This document shows positions 31,997 through 40,154 of a stretch of 64,000 nucleotides of DNA, piece after piece (positions within the stretch are counted from its first letter, which is position 1; each line of letters begins with the position of its first letter). The stretch is from positions 1 through 64,000 of the forward strand of contig NZ_BBRG01000001.1 in NCBI RefSeq assembly GCF_000975155.1, written 5' to 3'. Source of the DNA: Demequina globuliformis. GTDB lineage: Bacteria > Actinomycetota > Actinomycetes > Actinomycetales > Demequinaceae. The translations under genes were made by a program, and so were the position numbers. The notes under the pieces are model-generated. The model was not told where the DNA came from, did no database searches, and saw nothing but the letters and a program-made list of their open reading frames with translations.

Positions 31997-32242
31997 GAAG
32001 GGCCCCCTTGACGTCGGCGTGAGTCGCGCAGGTCGCGACTTCCACGACGCTACGGACGCCAGGGCACCAGAGTCGGTTTTCCACAGCAAGAGTTTGCTGG
32101 CACACTCAACTTATCTGGGTGTTCGTGGCTCAATGGCGCGCCGCGGGCATCCAGGCCCATGCTCCCCCAGTCTGACCCCCGCCTGCTGGCCACCAGGAGT
32201 AGCGTGAGGACAGGCCTTCCACCGATGGGAGTACACGCAGGC

Positions 32243-32839
32243 ATGGACGCCGCATTCGACGAGGACCCGGACCGCTCGGAGTTCGACAAGCTCGTCGCGG
32301 GCGACTGGTTCCGCTACCGCCACGCGGGCCCCGAACTCGCCGAGCGCACTGCCGCCACGCAAGCCGCATGCCGCGCCATCAACGAGATCTATCCCAAGAG
32401 CCCACGCCGCGCCAACGAGCTCATGCATGACCTCCTGGACGCCTGCGGCCACAACCTCGACTTCCGGCCGCCCATCTACATGGACTACGGCGAGCGAGTG
32501 CGCATCGGCGACAACGTCTTCATCAATACGGGCTTGCTCATCCTTGGCGGCGGCCTCGTGACCATCGGCTCCGACTGCCTCATTGGCCCCGACGTCAGGC
32601 TGTACACCCCCAATCACGCGATGGATCCACACGTCCGCCGCGAGGGATGGGAACGCGCATTGCCCATCACGCTCGGCTCGAACGTGTGGATCGGCGGGTC
32701 GGTGGTGGTGTGCCCCGGCGTCACGATCGGCGACAACGCAGTGGTCGGCGCCGGCTCGGTCGTCACGAAGGACATCCCGCCTGGCGTGCTCGCGGCTGGG
32801 AATCCCGCGCGTGTGATCAGGAGCCTCGCTGAGCACTAG
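32243..32839 (+). CDS. Maltose/galactoside O-acetyltransferase-like (left-handed beta helix)
   Basis: A 198-residue hexapeptide-repeat acetyltransferase. The N-terminal mac domain (DWFRYRHAGPELAERTAATQ) is followed by hexapeptide strands and the active-site TPNHAMDPHVRR histidine region. It ends with GAGSVVTKDIPPGVLAAGNPARVIR. It transfers acetyl from acetyl-CoA to sugars. The start ATG 32243 gives the usual N-terminus; in-frame GTG 32204 or ATG 32225 are alternatives. Confidence 0.9.
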   Translation: MDAAFDEDPDRSEFDKLVAGDWFRYRHAGPELAERTAATQAACRAINEIYPKSPRRANELMHDLLDACGHNLDFRPPIYMDYGERVRIGDNVFINTGLLILGGGLVTIGSDCLIGPDVRLYTPNHAMDPHVRREGWERALPITLGSNVWIGGSVVVCPGVTIGDNAVVGAGSVVTKDIPPGVLAAGNPARVIRSLAEH

Positions 32840-32907
32840 GGAACTCGACGTGCGCAGGTCGTGTTCGCGACGACATCGGCCCGCCGCATCCTCTGTCTGA
32901 ACAACGA

Positions 32908-32942
32908 AAGGGCCGATGCTGCACTGAGCAGCACCGGCCCTT
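32908..32942. terminator. Bidirectional terminator-type hairpin
   Basis: AAGGGCCG (32908-32915) pairs with CGGCCCTT (32935-32942), and TGCTGC (32917-32922) pairs with GCAGCA (32928-32933), around a five-base loop with one A/C mismatch. It lies between the convergent acetyltransferase and chitinase genes and can serve both. The left arm contains a copy of GGGCCGATGC. Confidence 0.85.
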
Positions 32943-33010
32943 CGCCTTGGTATGGGGATCAGTCGGCGGCGGGACGGCACACGGTCGCCGCCGACTGAAC
33001 TAGCGTCGTG

Positions 33011-34768
33011 CTACGCGCACAACGCCCCCGCCTCCCACGGGCCCCAGGCGGCTGCGCCGGGCGCCTTCGCGGTGTTCCACCACTCGGACGTGTGGTTCAC
33101 GCCAGCTACCGACACGCGCGCACCGCGCTTGTAGGTTTCGGAAGCGTCCCACGCGGGAGCGCACTCCTCCACCACGACCTCGGCACCAGAGGTGCCACAG
33201 TCGCCGACCTTCTTCCAGCCGTTCGACGGCGCCGCACCTGGTTCGGTGTTTCGCACCCACCATTGCGCGGTGTACTCGGCGCCGTCATGCGACACGACGT
33301 CACCCTTGGTGTAGACGGACGTCTTGAACCACGGTGCAGCACAGTTCTCGCCCACCGTCGGACCCGGCTGCGCTGCAGCAAAGACCGTGCCGGCCGCCGT
33401 CACCAGGTCCGCCTTGATGTCTCCGGACAGGTCCCACCACATGGCACCCCCGAAGTCCCCGGTAGCAAGCCACTCGGACTTGGCCCGCACGGACCTGACG
33501 TCGTCGTAGCTCCACCACTGGTCACCGTCGTAGCGCCATGAGGCACCAGCGACCGGGTCAAAGTAACCCTCGCCCAGGTTCTTGATCTCGTCGTAGGTCT
33601 TGGTACCAATGGAGGCGGTCGCCGCAGCGCCCGCGATCTCGCCGTCAGCGACGCCTTCCCAGCCCTGACCGTAGATCGCCATGCCGAGGTTGAGCTGGTC
33701 GCCCGAGTAACCCGCGGCGCGGTACGCGTTCATGAGCCCGTCGGCGGCGAGACCCCAGTTGGCGCTCGCCTGCTCGCCCTCGGGGTTCGCGGGGTCGACG
33801 GGCCACTGGTATCCGTGCAGGTTTCCCTGGTGGCCGGTCTGGTTCTGCACCCACCCGCCGTGGTAGTCGTAGCCCTGCACATTGAGGAAGTCGAACGTTT
33901 CCACGGCACGCGGATCCACCCAACCGCCGTTGGTGCGCGGCCCCCACCCGGCCGGCGCAAAACCGGTCAGCAGGTAGTCCTCGCCCGTTGCCGCGCCACG
34001 CTCGTCCAGTTGAGCGCGGAACTCCTCGAGCAGCGACAGGAAGTTCTCCTTGTCAACACCGGGGTTGGGGCTCGGGTGCTCACCGTCAGCCGCGGGCCAT
34101 TCCCAGTCGATGTCGATGCCATCGAAGATGCCGGCGGCAACGCCCTCGCCGCCAAAGCCGTCGGCCACGGGCAGGTCGCCATCAATGTAGATGTCGAGGC
34201 ACGAGTCGACGAGGCGCTCTCGGCTCTGAGGAGTCAGCGAGGCTTCGGAGAAATTGTCCGACCAGGTCCAGCCACCCAGGGAGATAAGGATCTTGACGTC
34301 CGGATACTGCGCCTTGAGCTTGCGCAATTGATTGAAGTTACCCGCGAGCGCCTGGCCTGCTTTGTCGGCCTTGCCGTCGACGGAATCCTTCTTCGACACC
34401 AAGCGCTGGTAGTCGTTGAGAGGGTCACCCTCCATCTGCCCGGGGTCGACGGCGTCATCCGGCGCAGTCGCATCCGTGATGTCGCAGATCAGTTCACTGG
34501 TGACGTTGCCAAACGAGTAGTTGATGTGAGTCAGATGGTTGATGGCGCCAGAGTCAATGATGTCCGCGACCTGGTAGTCGCGACCGTCCTTGCTGGGCGC
34601 GTGGGCTTGGAAGTAGCCGACCGAACGGTATCCGTTGATGCCGTCGGGGTCCTCGGGCGCTGGCATGGAGCCGGCGGCCGATGCTGTGGTGGCAGCCATG
34701 GCGGAGATGCCCAGGGCCGCGGTGGTTGCCCACGCAGTGCGCGTCAGGCGGGTGTTCCATGTGTTCAT
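33011..34768 (-). CDS. Secreted GH18 chitinase with two chitin-binding modules
   Basis: A 585-residue secreted enzyme. The signal peptide covers about residues 1-32 (ending ASA). The GH18 catalytic domain runs from about 45 to 460, with the DGIDIDWEW motif at about 213-221 whose glutamate is the acid catalyst. Two C-terminal CBM5/12 modules (about 476-525 and 535-585) each have the aromatic pair of the AxWW type (TAQWW, TSEWW). It hydrolyses chitin outside the cell, giving mostly diacetylchitobiose in this family. A GAGG ribosome binding site precedes the ATG. The product fits the GH94 phosphorylase at 42168-44582. Confidence 0.95.
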   Translation of the reverse strand: MNTWNTRLTRTAWATTAALGISAMAATTASAAGSMPAPEDPDGINGYRSVGYFQAHAPSKDGRDYQVADIIDSGAINHLTHINYSFGNVTSELICDITDATAPDDAVDPGQMEGDPLNDYQRLVSKKDSVDGKADKAGQALAGNFNQLRKLKAQYPDVKILISLGGWTWSDNFSEASLTPQSRERLVDSCLDIYIDGDLPVADGFGGEGVAAGIFDGIDIDWEWPAADGEHPSPNPGVDKENFLSLLEEFRAQLDERGAATGEDYLLTGFAPAGWGPRTNGGWVDPRAVETFDFLNVQGYDYHGGWVQNQTGHQGNLHGYQWPVDPANPEGEQASANWGLAADGLMNAYRAAGYSGDQLNLGMAIYGQGWEGVADGEIAGAAATASIGTKTYDEIKNLGEGYFDPVAGASWRYDGDQWWSYDDVRSVRAKSEWLATGDFGGAMWWDLSGDIKADLVTAAGTVFAAAQPGPTVGENCAAPWFKTSVYTKGDVVSHDGAEYTAQWWVRNTEPGAAPSNGWKKVGDCGTSGAEVVVEECAPAWDASETYKRGARVSVAGVNHTSEWWNTAKAPGAAAWGPWEAGALCA

Positions 34769-34885
34769 CGATCAGGCCTCATTGCTTGAGCTTGTGGTTT
34801 CCACGGACACGTGCACGCTAACCACATCGCCCAGACCTGTAGATAAGGGAAATCACGTAACTTTCGCTCGGCAAACGGGAGAAAC

Positions 34886-34922
34886 GTGCCAATATGCGCA
34901 CAAGCGTCGCAATATATGCGAC
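34886..34922. promoter_or_regulatory. Two related palindromes upstream of the chitinase gene
   Basis: GTGCCAATATGCGCAC (34886-34901) and GTCGCAATATATGCGAC (34906-34922) share the pattern GTnGCAATAT-TGCGnAC. Their centres are about 20 bases apart, two helical turns. They lie 118-154 bases upstream of the chitinase ATG in an AT-richer stretch. This looks like a paired operator for a dimeric regulator; the regulator is unknown. Confidence 0.5.
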
Positions 34923-34983
34923 AACACGCGCCACAACTGCTGGCCGCGCCGCTCCAGCCGACGGAGCATCGGCGGTGCGATGC

Positions 34984-35406
34984 CTAGCGGTACGCCTGGA
35001 TGCGCGCCGCGTGGCGCACCATAACGCGCAGCACAGTGAAGTCGAGACCGTCGGCGGCACGGAAACTGATCGAGGCCGATCCCACTTTGGACGCACCCAT
35101 GTCCTTGCCGTACACCTTCGCGAGGTACTGGCCGCCTTCGGCGGCGTTGACGTAGAGACTCACGTAGTCCTTCTGCCGCGCCAGGCCAATCAGGAACCAC
35201 TCCACGTCCTTTCCTCGCGGGCGTGGTTGCACGATGTCGCCATAGCCAATGATCGCCTGCTCAGTGCCTCCCCAAAAGACCCCGCGCCACAGGGCGCGCG
35301 ACGCGTCCGGCAACTCTTCCCGTAGCGCGGAATCCAGGAGAGACAGCGAGCCGTCGATGTCGTGTGCGCGCAGAAACTCATCCACCGACTCTTCAGTGCG
35401 TTCCAT
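34984..35406 (-). CDS. DUF1801 domain protein
   Basis: A 140-residue soluble protein. It has the DUF1801 pattern in the middle and end: IIGYGDIVQPRPRGKDVEWFLIGLARQKDYVSLYV and GKDMGASKVGSASISF. The family has a YdhG/CyaY-like fold and an unknown function. ATG 35406 was chosen because the extension upstream is not like the family. It is divergent from the CNNM operon, and the inverted repeat at 35482-35513 lies between. Confidence 0.82.
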   Translation of the reverse strand: MERTEESVDEFLRAHDIDGSLSLLDSALREELPDASRALWRGVFWGGTEQAIIGYGDIVQPRPRGKDVEWFLIGLARQKDYVSLYVNAAEGGQYLAKVYGKDMGASKVGSASISFRAADGLDFTVLRVMVRHAARIQAYR

Positions 35407-35481
35407 GTTCACTACTGTGGCACGGCAGCCTGCCCGCTCGCCCGACACAAACCGCCGGGGGCGCCGCGGGCATGGCATTGC

Positions 35482-35521
35482 GGACAAGCGGCGTGCCTTG
35501 GCGCCGCTTGTCCCGTACAAT
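35482..35521 (+). promoter_or_regulatory. 12-base perfect inverted repeat abutting a TACAAT promoter element
   Basis: GGACAAGCGGCG (35482-35493) and CGCCGCTTGTCC (35502-35513) are perfect arms with an 8-base spacer. TACAAT (35516-35521) follows two bases later, and ATG 35528 of a small ORF follows six bases after that. The repeat covers the spacer and -35 zone, so it is probably an operator. It could also shape the divergent DUF1801 promoter. Confidence 0.6.
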
Positions 35522-35527
35522 CCCTGC

Positions 35528-35689
35528 ATGCCCGACGGCCATAGTCCGCAGCGCCAGCCCGAGGCCCCCGAGCCCGGCCTGGCGCCAGCCCCCGCCCACC
35601 TTTCCCGTGACGCTCAGCGTTCCCGCACTCCGCAGGCCACCTGCGGCGTAGCGAACGCTCGTCCTCAGCGCATCGGCCACCTCGCATGA
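35528..35689 (+). CDS. Leaderless 53-residue ORF coupled to the CNNM gene
   Basis: ATG 35528 lies six bases after TACAAT, so the mRNA should begin at this codon. The 53-residue product is rich in Pro, Ala, Arg and Gln, with no recognisable domain. Its TGA overlaps the ATG of the CNNM gene (ATGA at 35686-35689). The CNNM gene itself has no ribosome binding site, so translation of this ORF probably delivers ribosomes to it. It may be a regulatory leader rather than a functional protein. Confidence 0.55.
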   Translation: MPDGHSPQRQPEAPEPGLAPAPAHLSRDAQRSRTPQATCGVANARPQRIGHLA

Positions 35690-37071
35690 CGCAAGCGTGG
35701 CTCCTCCTTGTCCTGGCGGTGCTCCTCATCGCAGCCAACGCGCTCTTTGTCGCCGCAGAGTTCGCGTTCATGACGGTCGACCGGCCCACCGTGGAGCGCG
35801 AAGCGAAGTCCGGCGACAAGCGCGCCAAGTCCTTGCGCGCGGCCTTGAAGCGCCTGTCAACCGAACTGTCGAGCGCACAGCTCGGCATTACCGTGACCAG
35901 CTTGCTCGTCGGATTCATCGCCGAGCCCTCGCTGGCCACACTCCTGCGACCAGGACTTGAGAGTGCTGGTCTGCCCGAGGAAACGTCACTGGGGATCGCG
36001 CTCGCCATTGCGTTCGTCGTCGCCACCGGCACTCAGATGGTCTTCGGCGAGTTGGTGCCTAAGAACTGGGCAATCGCTGAACCACTGCGCGTCGGCCGCG
36101 CGATCGCCGGCCCCCAGCGCGCCTTTACATGGTTCGCCGGCCCCCTCATCCGCATGCTCAACGGCTCGGCGAACTGGCTTGTGCGCCGGCTCGGGATCGA
36201 GCCACGCGAAGAGTTGGCGTCCGCTCGGTCCGCGCAAGAGTTTGAAGCGATTGCGTCGCGCTCGGCTGCCCAAGGAACCCTCGACCCTCGCGTCGCGGCA
36301 CGCCTGGGGCACGCCTCGGAGTTGAAGGAGCGCACCGCGTCCGACGCGATGACGCCCCGCACACGCGTCACCTTCATTGAGGCCGATGCCACCGTTCAGG
36401 AGGTACTCGCACTCGCCTCCCGCACGGGGCATGCCCGCTTCCCGGTGACCGGCGAGGACGTGGACGAGATTGTGGGCGTGGCTCACTTCAAGAAGGCGCT
36501 GGCTGTGCCGTCACGCCAGCGCAAGTCCACGACCGTGCGCGACATCGCACTCCCAGTCGCGTCCGTACCGTCAACCATGCCGCTGTCGGCCGTGCTCGAG
36601 GCCTTGCGCGCTGGAAGCCAGGTCGCCGTGGTTGTGGACGAGTACGGCGGCACCGATGGCATCGTCACGCTTGAGGACCTTGTCGAGGAAATCGTCGGCG
36701 AGATCGAGGACGAGCAGGACCGCCCCGTTGCCCGCTACCGCCGCATTGGCGAACGGCGCTGGTCGCTGTCTGGCCTGCTGCGGCCGGACGAGGCCAGCGA
36801 TGCTATCCGCATTGAACTTCCCGAGGCGCGGGAGTCGGACACCCTGGGCGGCTTCCTCACCGAGCACCTTGAACGCTTCCCCACTGTGGGCGATGCCATT
36901 GAGGTTCCGGCTCTTAACGAGGCGGAGCTTGACGATGACGACTTGCCGACCCCGGTCGTGGTGCGGATGACCGTGACCCGTCTGGATGGGCATCGCGTTG
37001 ACCGCCTGATTCTGGAGGCCCTCGAGCCCGAGGACGAGGACGCTGCACGAAAGGAGGCCGCCGATGTCTGA
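35686..37071 (+). CDS. CNNM/CorC-type transporter with CBS domains (hemolysin family)
   Basis: A 461-residue membrane protein. The CNNM domain in the first ~190 residues has several helices and the signature [17 protein letters not shown]. It is followed by a CBS pair ([49 protein letters not shown]) and a C-terminal CorC_HlyC domain. Members move or sense Mg2+ or other divalent ions; the hemolysin name is historical. It is followed by a shorter paralogue with an 8-base overlap. Confidence 0.92.
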   Translation: MTQAWLLLVLAVLLIAANALFVAAEFAFMTVDRPTVEREAKSGDKRAKSLRAALKRLSTELSSAQLGITVTSLLVGFIAEPSLATLLRPGLESAGLPEETSLGIALAIAFVVATGTQMVFGELVPKNWAIAEPLRVGRAIAGPQRAFTWFAGPLIRMLNGSANWLVRRLGIEPREELASARSAQEFEAIASRSAAQGTLDPRVAARLGHASELKERTASDAMTPRTRVTFIEADATVQEVLALASRTGHARFPVTGEDVDEIVGVAHFKKALAVPSRQRKSTTVRDIALPVASVPSTMPLSAVLEALRAGSQVAVVVDEYGGTDGIVTLEDLVEEIVGEIEDEQDRPVARYRRIGERRWSLSGLLRPDEASDAIRIELPEARESDTLGGFLTEHLERFPTVGDAIEVPALNEAELDDDDLPTPVVVRMTVTRLDGHRVDRLILEALEPEDEDAARKEAADV

Positions 37072-38116
37072 CGGACTCGCTATTGGACTCACCGTCCTCT
37101 TGCTGATTGGCAACGCCTTCTTCGTTGGTGCCGAGTTCGCCCTGGTGTCTGCCCGACGCTCTCAGATTGAACCGCGCGCCACCGCCGGCTCCTGGTCCGC
37201 ACGCATCACCGTGCGCGCGATGGAGAAGGTGTCGCTGATGATGGCGGGCGCTCAGCTCGGCATCACGGCATGCTCCCTGGGGCTCGGCGCGCTCGGTGAG
37301 CCTGCCGTCGCCCACCAGCTCGAGAAGCCCCTGGGCGCCCTCGGCATTGAGGGGGCATGGCTGCACGGCATCGCCTTCGCCATCGCGCTCCTCATCGTCG
37401 TGTTCCTGCACATGGTGCTCGGCGAAATGGTGCCCAAGAACATCGCCATCGCCGGACCGGAGCGCTCGGCCCTGCTGCTGGGACCGATCCTGTACGGCAT
37501 CGTCACGATCCTGAAGCCAGTGATCTGGCTGCTGAACTGGATCGCCAATGTCGTGCTGCGGATGCTCCGTGTGGAGCCGCGCGACGAGGTCGCGTCCGCG
37601 TTTGATGCGGACCAAGTCGCGGCGTTCGTGCACGAGTCGCGCGACGAGGGACTGCTGGACGATCACGAGCACCAGGTCATGGCCGGGTCGCTGCAACTGT
37701 CCTTCGAGACGGTCCTTGACGTGCTGACTCCATGCGAAGAGCTCGTGACGTTGCCTCTGGATGTGACGCCGCAGGGCGCGCAGAAGGCGTGCATCAAGAC
37801 GGGGTTCTCCCGCTTCCCCCTCGTTGACGAGACGGGCGACTACGTGGGCTACTTGCACCTCAAGGACTTCGTGGACGTCCCTCGCGGTGGCGCCACCAAG
37901 CCCGTGCCTCAGGACGCCGTGCGCCCGCTGACGTGGATTCCCGCCGATGCCTCGCTCGAGCGTGCACTGGCATCGATGCAGGCGCGCGGTACGCACATCG
38001 CGCTTGTGCGCGACGCGGACGGCACCGTCATTGGCGCCGCGATGCTCGAGGACGTCATCGAGCGGCTCGTAGGCGAGGTTGTGGACGCGGGGCAGGCAGT
38101 CGACGCACAGTCGTAG
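37064..38116 (+). CDS. CNNM-type transporter with CBS domains, shorter paralogue
   Basis: A 350-residue paralogue with the CNNM domain (GNAFFVGAEFALVSARRSQIEPRA) and a CBS pair, lacking the CorC_HlyC tail of its neighbour. It overlaps the upstream gene by 8 bases and has its own strong ribosome binding site (AAAGGAGG). Such tandem long/short CNNM pairs are common in actinobacteria and may form heteromers. Confidence 0.92.
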   Translation: MSDGLAIGLTVLLLIGNAFFVGAEFALVSARRSQIEPRATAGSWSARITVRAMEKVSLMMAGAQLGITACSLGLGALGEPAVAHQLEKPLGALGIEGAWLHGIAFAIALLIVVFLHMVLGEMVPKNIAIAGPERSALLLGPILYGIVTILKPVIWLLNWIANVVLRMLRVEPRDEVASAFDADQVAAFVHESRDEGLLDDHEHQVMAGSLQLSFETVLDVLTPCEELVTLPLDVTPQGAQKACIKTGFSRFPLVDETGDYVGYLHLKDFVDVPRGGATKPVPQDAVRPLTWIPADASLERALASMQARGTHIALVRDADGTVIGAAMLEDVIERLVGEVVDAGQAVDAQS

Positions 38117-38168
38117 CGACGGTGTGCTGCGGGCCGCGCCGAGTCGACCGCGTGGCGCGCGTGGCTCG

Positions 38169-38202
38169 CAGGGCACCCGGCCGTATGCAGGCGGGTGCCC
38201 TG
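38169..38202. terminator. Bidirectional terminator-type hairpin
   Basis: CAGGGCACCC (38169-38178) and GGGTGCCCTG (38193-38202) are perfect 10-base arms with a 14-base loop. The hairpin lies between the convergent CNNM and metS genes. No T tract, as is common in high-GC actinobacteria. Confidence 0.7.
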
Positions 38203-38238
38203 TGCGGCATGCGGCCGGTGCCCGGAGCGGCGCGGGGG

Positions 38239-38400
38239 CTAGTCGCTGAGCGAGCCGCCCGTTTCTGACTCGGGTCCATCCCCACCCGCGGGCATGTCGT
38301 CTGCCTCAGGCTTGGAGCGTAGGAAAAGGATCGACGCGATTAGGCCTCCCCACACCACGGCCAGGGTGACCACCATTAAGACCGTTGCTTCGGTGCTCAT
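38239..38400 (-). CDS. metS: Methionine/alanine importer small subunit MetS
   Basis: A 53-residue protein: one N-terminal transmembrane helix (STEATVLMVVTLAVVWGGLIA, then SILFL) and a short acidic tail ending GGSLSD. Tiny proteins of this form sit directly behind MetP-type NSS transporters in actinobacteria and are needed for methionine/alanine uptake in Corynebacterium. Its ATG overlaps the metP stop (ATGA), which supports the assignment. Confidence 0.85.
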   Translation of the reverse strand: MSTEATVLMVVTLAVVWGGLIASILFLRSKPEADDMPAGGDGPESETGGSLSD

Positions 38401-40091
38401 CGGTCATCCTCCTCACGTTCGCCCGCGGCATCGTCGTCGGCACTCCCCTGGGCGGACGAATGGTGGCTCTTTCCCTGCGGCGGGAGCGCTCCCACCGGCT
38501 CGGGATCCAAGCCCAACTGCTCGCGCGTTGGCCATGCCTCGAACCGGTCGACGCCGCGCGCCCATGGGATCGCTGGCATGACAAGCGCGACGACAACGAT
38601 GAACGCGAGCGTTCCCCATCCAAAGACCATCAGGTACCAGCTCGGAAGGTCCGCGTACCCCTCGGTGATGAGGGTGGCAACCTTGTCGACGAACATGTAC
38701 ACAAGCAAGATCGCGACCAGCGACGTGACGACCAACCACACGCGTCCGACCTTCATGGTCGACACTGCCGACAGGTGCCGCGCAAGCTCTTGCCCCCGCC
38801 TTCCGAACCACAGCACGACCACCACCATCAGGACGGCGCCGCCCACGATGCCGAGCTGGTTTGACCACTGATCGAGCGTGTCGAGCAGGTGCAGTCCCGT
38901 GGTGGTACCGAAACCAATCAGCGACACCACGGCCATGGGGATCCCAATGGTGAGCGCCGTGCGGCGCGCCTGCCATCCGAGCTTTTCTTGAACCGCCGCG
39001 AACACGACCTGGAGTACCGACACGAGTGAGGTAAGCCCGGCCAACAACAGTGAACCGAAGAACAGCGCGCCAAAGATTGCGCCGCCAGGCATCTGCGCGA
39101 TGACCGCGGGGAAGGTCACGAAGGAGAGCGTGATGCCGGTGAGCCCTTCCACATCCCCGACCGCGACGCCCTGCTGAGCGGCGAGGAATCCCACGGTCGA
39201 GAAGACGCCGATGCCCGCGAGAAGCTCGAACGAGGAGTTGCTGAAGGCGACCACCAATGCGGGTCCGGTGACGTTGGAGCGACGCTTGCGGTAGGACGCG
39301 TAGGTGATCATGATTCCGTACGCGATCGACAGCGAAAAGAAGATCTGCCCATAGGCGGCAATCCATACGCCGGGGTCACTCAGCGCAGAGAAGTCCGGGG
39401 TAAAGAGCGCGTTGAGGCCATCGGCCGCCCCGTCCAGGAACAGCGCGCGCACGACGAGCGCGGTGAATGCCACCAGCAACAGCGGAATGGCCACGACGTT
39501 GAGCTTTTCCACACCCTTCGCCACTCCCAACGCCAGTACCGCAAGCGTCACAATCCAGATCGCGGCTAGCGGTACGAGCACGCCAGGAACGAAGTCCAGG
39601 CCCACGCCCGGCTCCGCTACCTTCAGGAATGTCTCCGTGAAGAAGCTCGCTGGATCCTCCGCGTAGTCGAGGCCAAAGCTGAAGAAGAAGTACGACAGTG
39701 CCCACGCGATGATCACCGTGTAGTACAGGCCGATGATGAAGCACACGGCCACGTGCCACCACCCGACGGCCTCTCCCCCGCGCGCTGCCCGCTTGAGCGC
39801 CAACGGCGACGAGCCACGGAATCGATGGCCAATGGCGTGGTCCAGAAAGAGGATGGGGATGCCTGCCGTGACGAGCGCGACGAGGTAGGGAATCATGAAC
39901 GCGCCGCCGCCGTTGTCGTACGCCTCACCCGGGAATCGCCAGATGTTGCCAAGACCCACGGCGGAGCCGACGGCGGCGAGGATAAACGCAGTTTGGCCCG
40001 ACCACGCCTCTCGCCGCTGCCGGGGCTCAGAACCTGGTGCGCCACCCGCGTCCGCCGGCTTGCGGGACGGCTCAAACTCTTCTGTCGCCAT
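38397..40091 (-). CDS. metP: Neurotransmitter:sodium symporter, methionine/alanine importer MetP-like
   Basis: A sodium-coupled amino acid importer of 564 residues with about 12 transmembrane helices. The NSS signature in helix 1, AAVGSAVGLGNIWRFP, binds sodium and substrate, and GGGAFMIPYL follows. The start ATG 40091 has GGGAG upstream. The coupled small subunit metS downstream points to the MetPS system for methionine and alanine; substrate is inferred from that pairing. Confidence 0.92.
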   Translation of the reverse strand: MATEEFEPSRKPADAGGAPGSEPRQRREAWSGQTAFILAAVGSAVGLGNIWRFPGEAYDNGGGAFMIPYLVALVTAGIPILFLDHAIGHRFRGSSPLALKRAARGGEAVGWWHVAVCFIIGLYYTVIIAWALSYFFFSFGLDYAEDPASFFTETFLKVAEPGVGLDFVPGVLVPLAAIWIVTLAVLALGVAKGVEKLNVVAIPLLLVAFTALVVRALFLDGAADGLNALFTPDFSALSDPGVWIAAYGQIFFSLSIAYGIMITYASYRKRRSNVTGPALVVAFSNSSFELLAGIGVFSTVGFLAAQQGVAVGDVEGLTGITLSFVTFPAVIAQMPGGAIFGALFFGSLLLAGLTSLVSVLQVVFAAVQEKLGWQARRTALTIGIPMAVVSLIGFGTTTGLHLLDTLDQWSNQLGIVGGAVLMVVVVLWFGRRGQELARHLSAVSTMKVGRVWLVVTSLVAILLVYMFVDKVATLITEGYADLPSWYLMVFGWGTLAFIVVVALVMPAIPWARGVDRFEAWPTREQLGLDPEPVGALPPQGKSHHSSAQGSADDDAAGEREEDDR

Positions 40092-40154
40092 TTCTCTCAC
40101 TCCCGGACCCCGTCGATGTGGTGGCCTATGGCCGCCTCTGACGCCTTTCTGGGG

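Noticed and set aside
40092-40154. SAM or other methionine riboswitch upstream of metP
   Set aside because: Only 63 bases are available and no conserved riboswitch core or terminator is visible.
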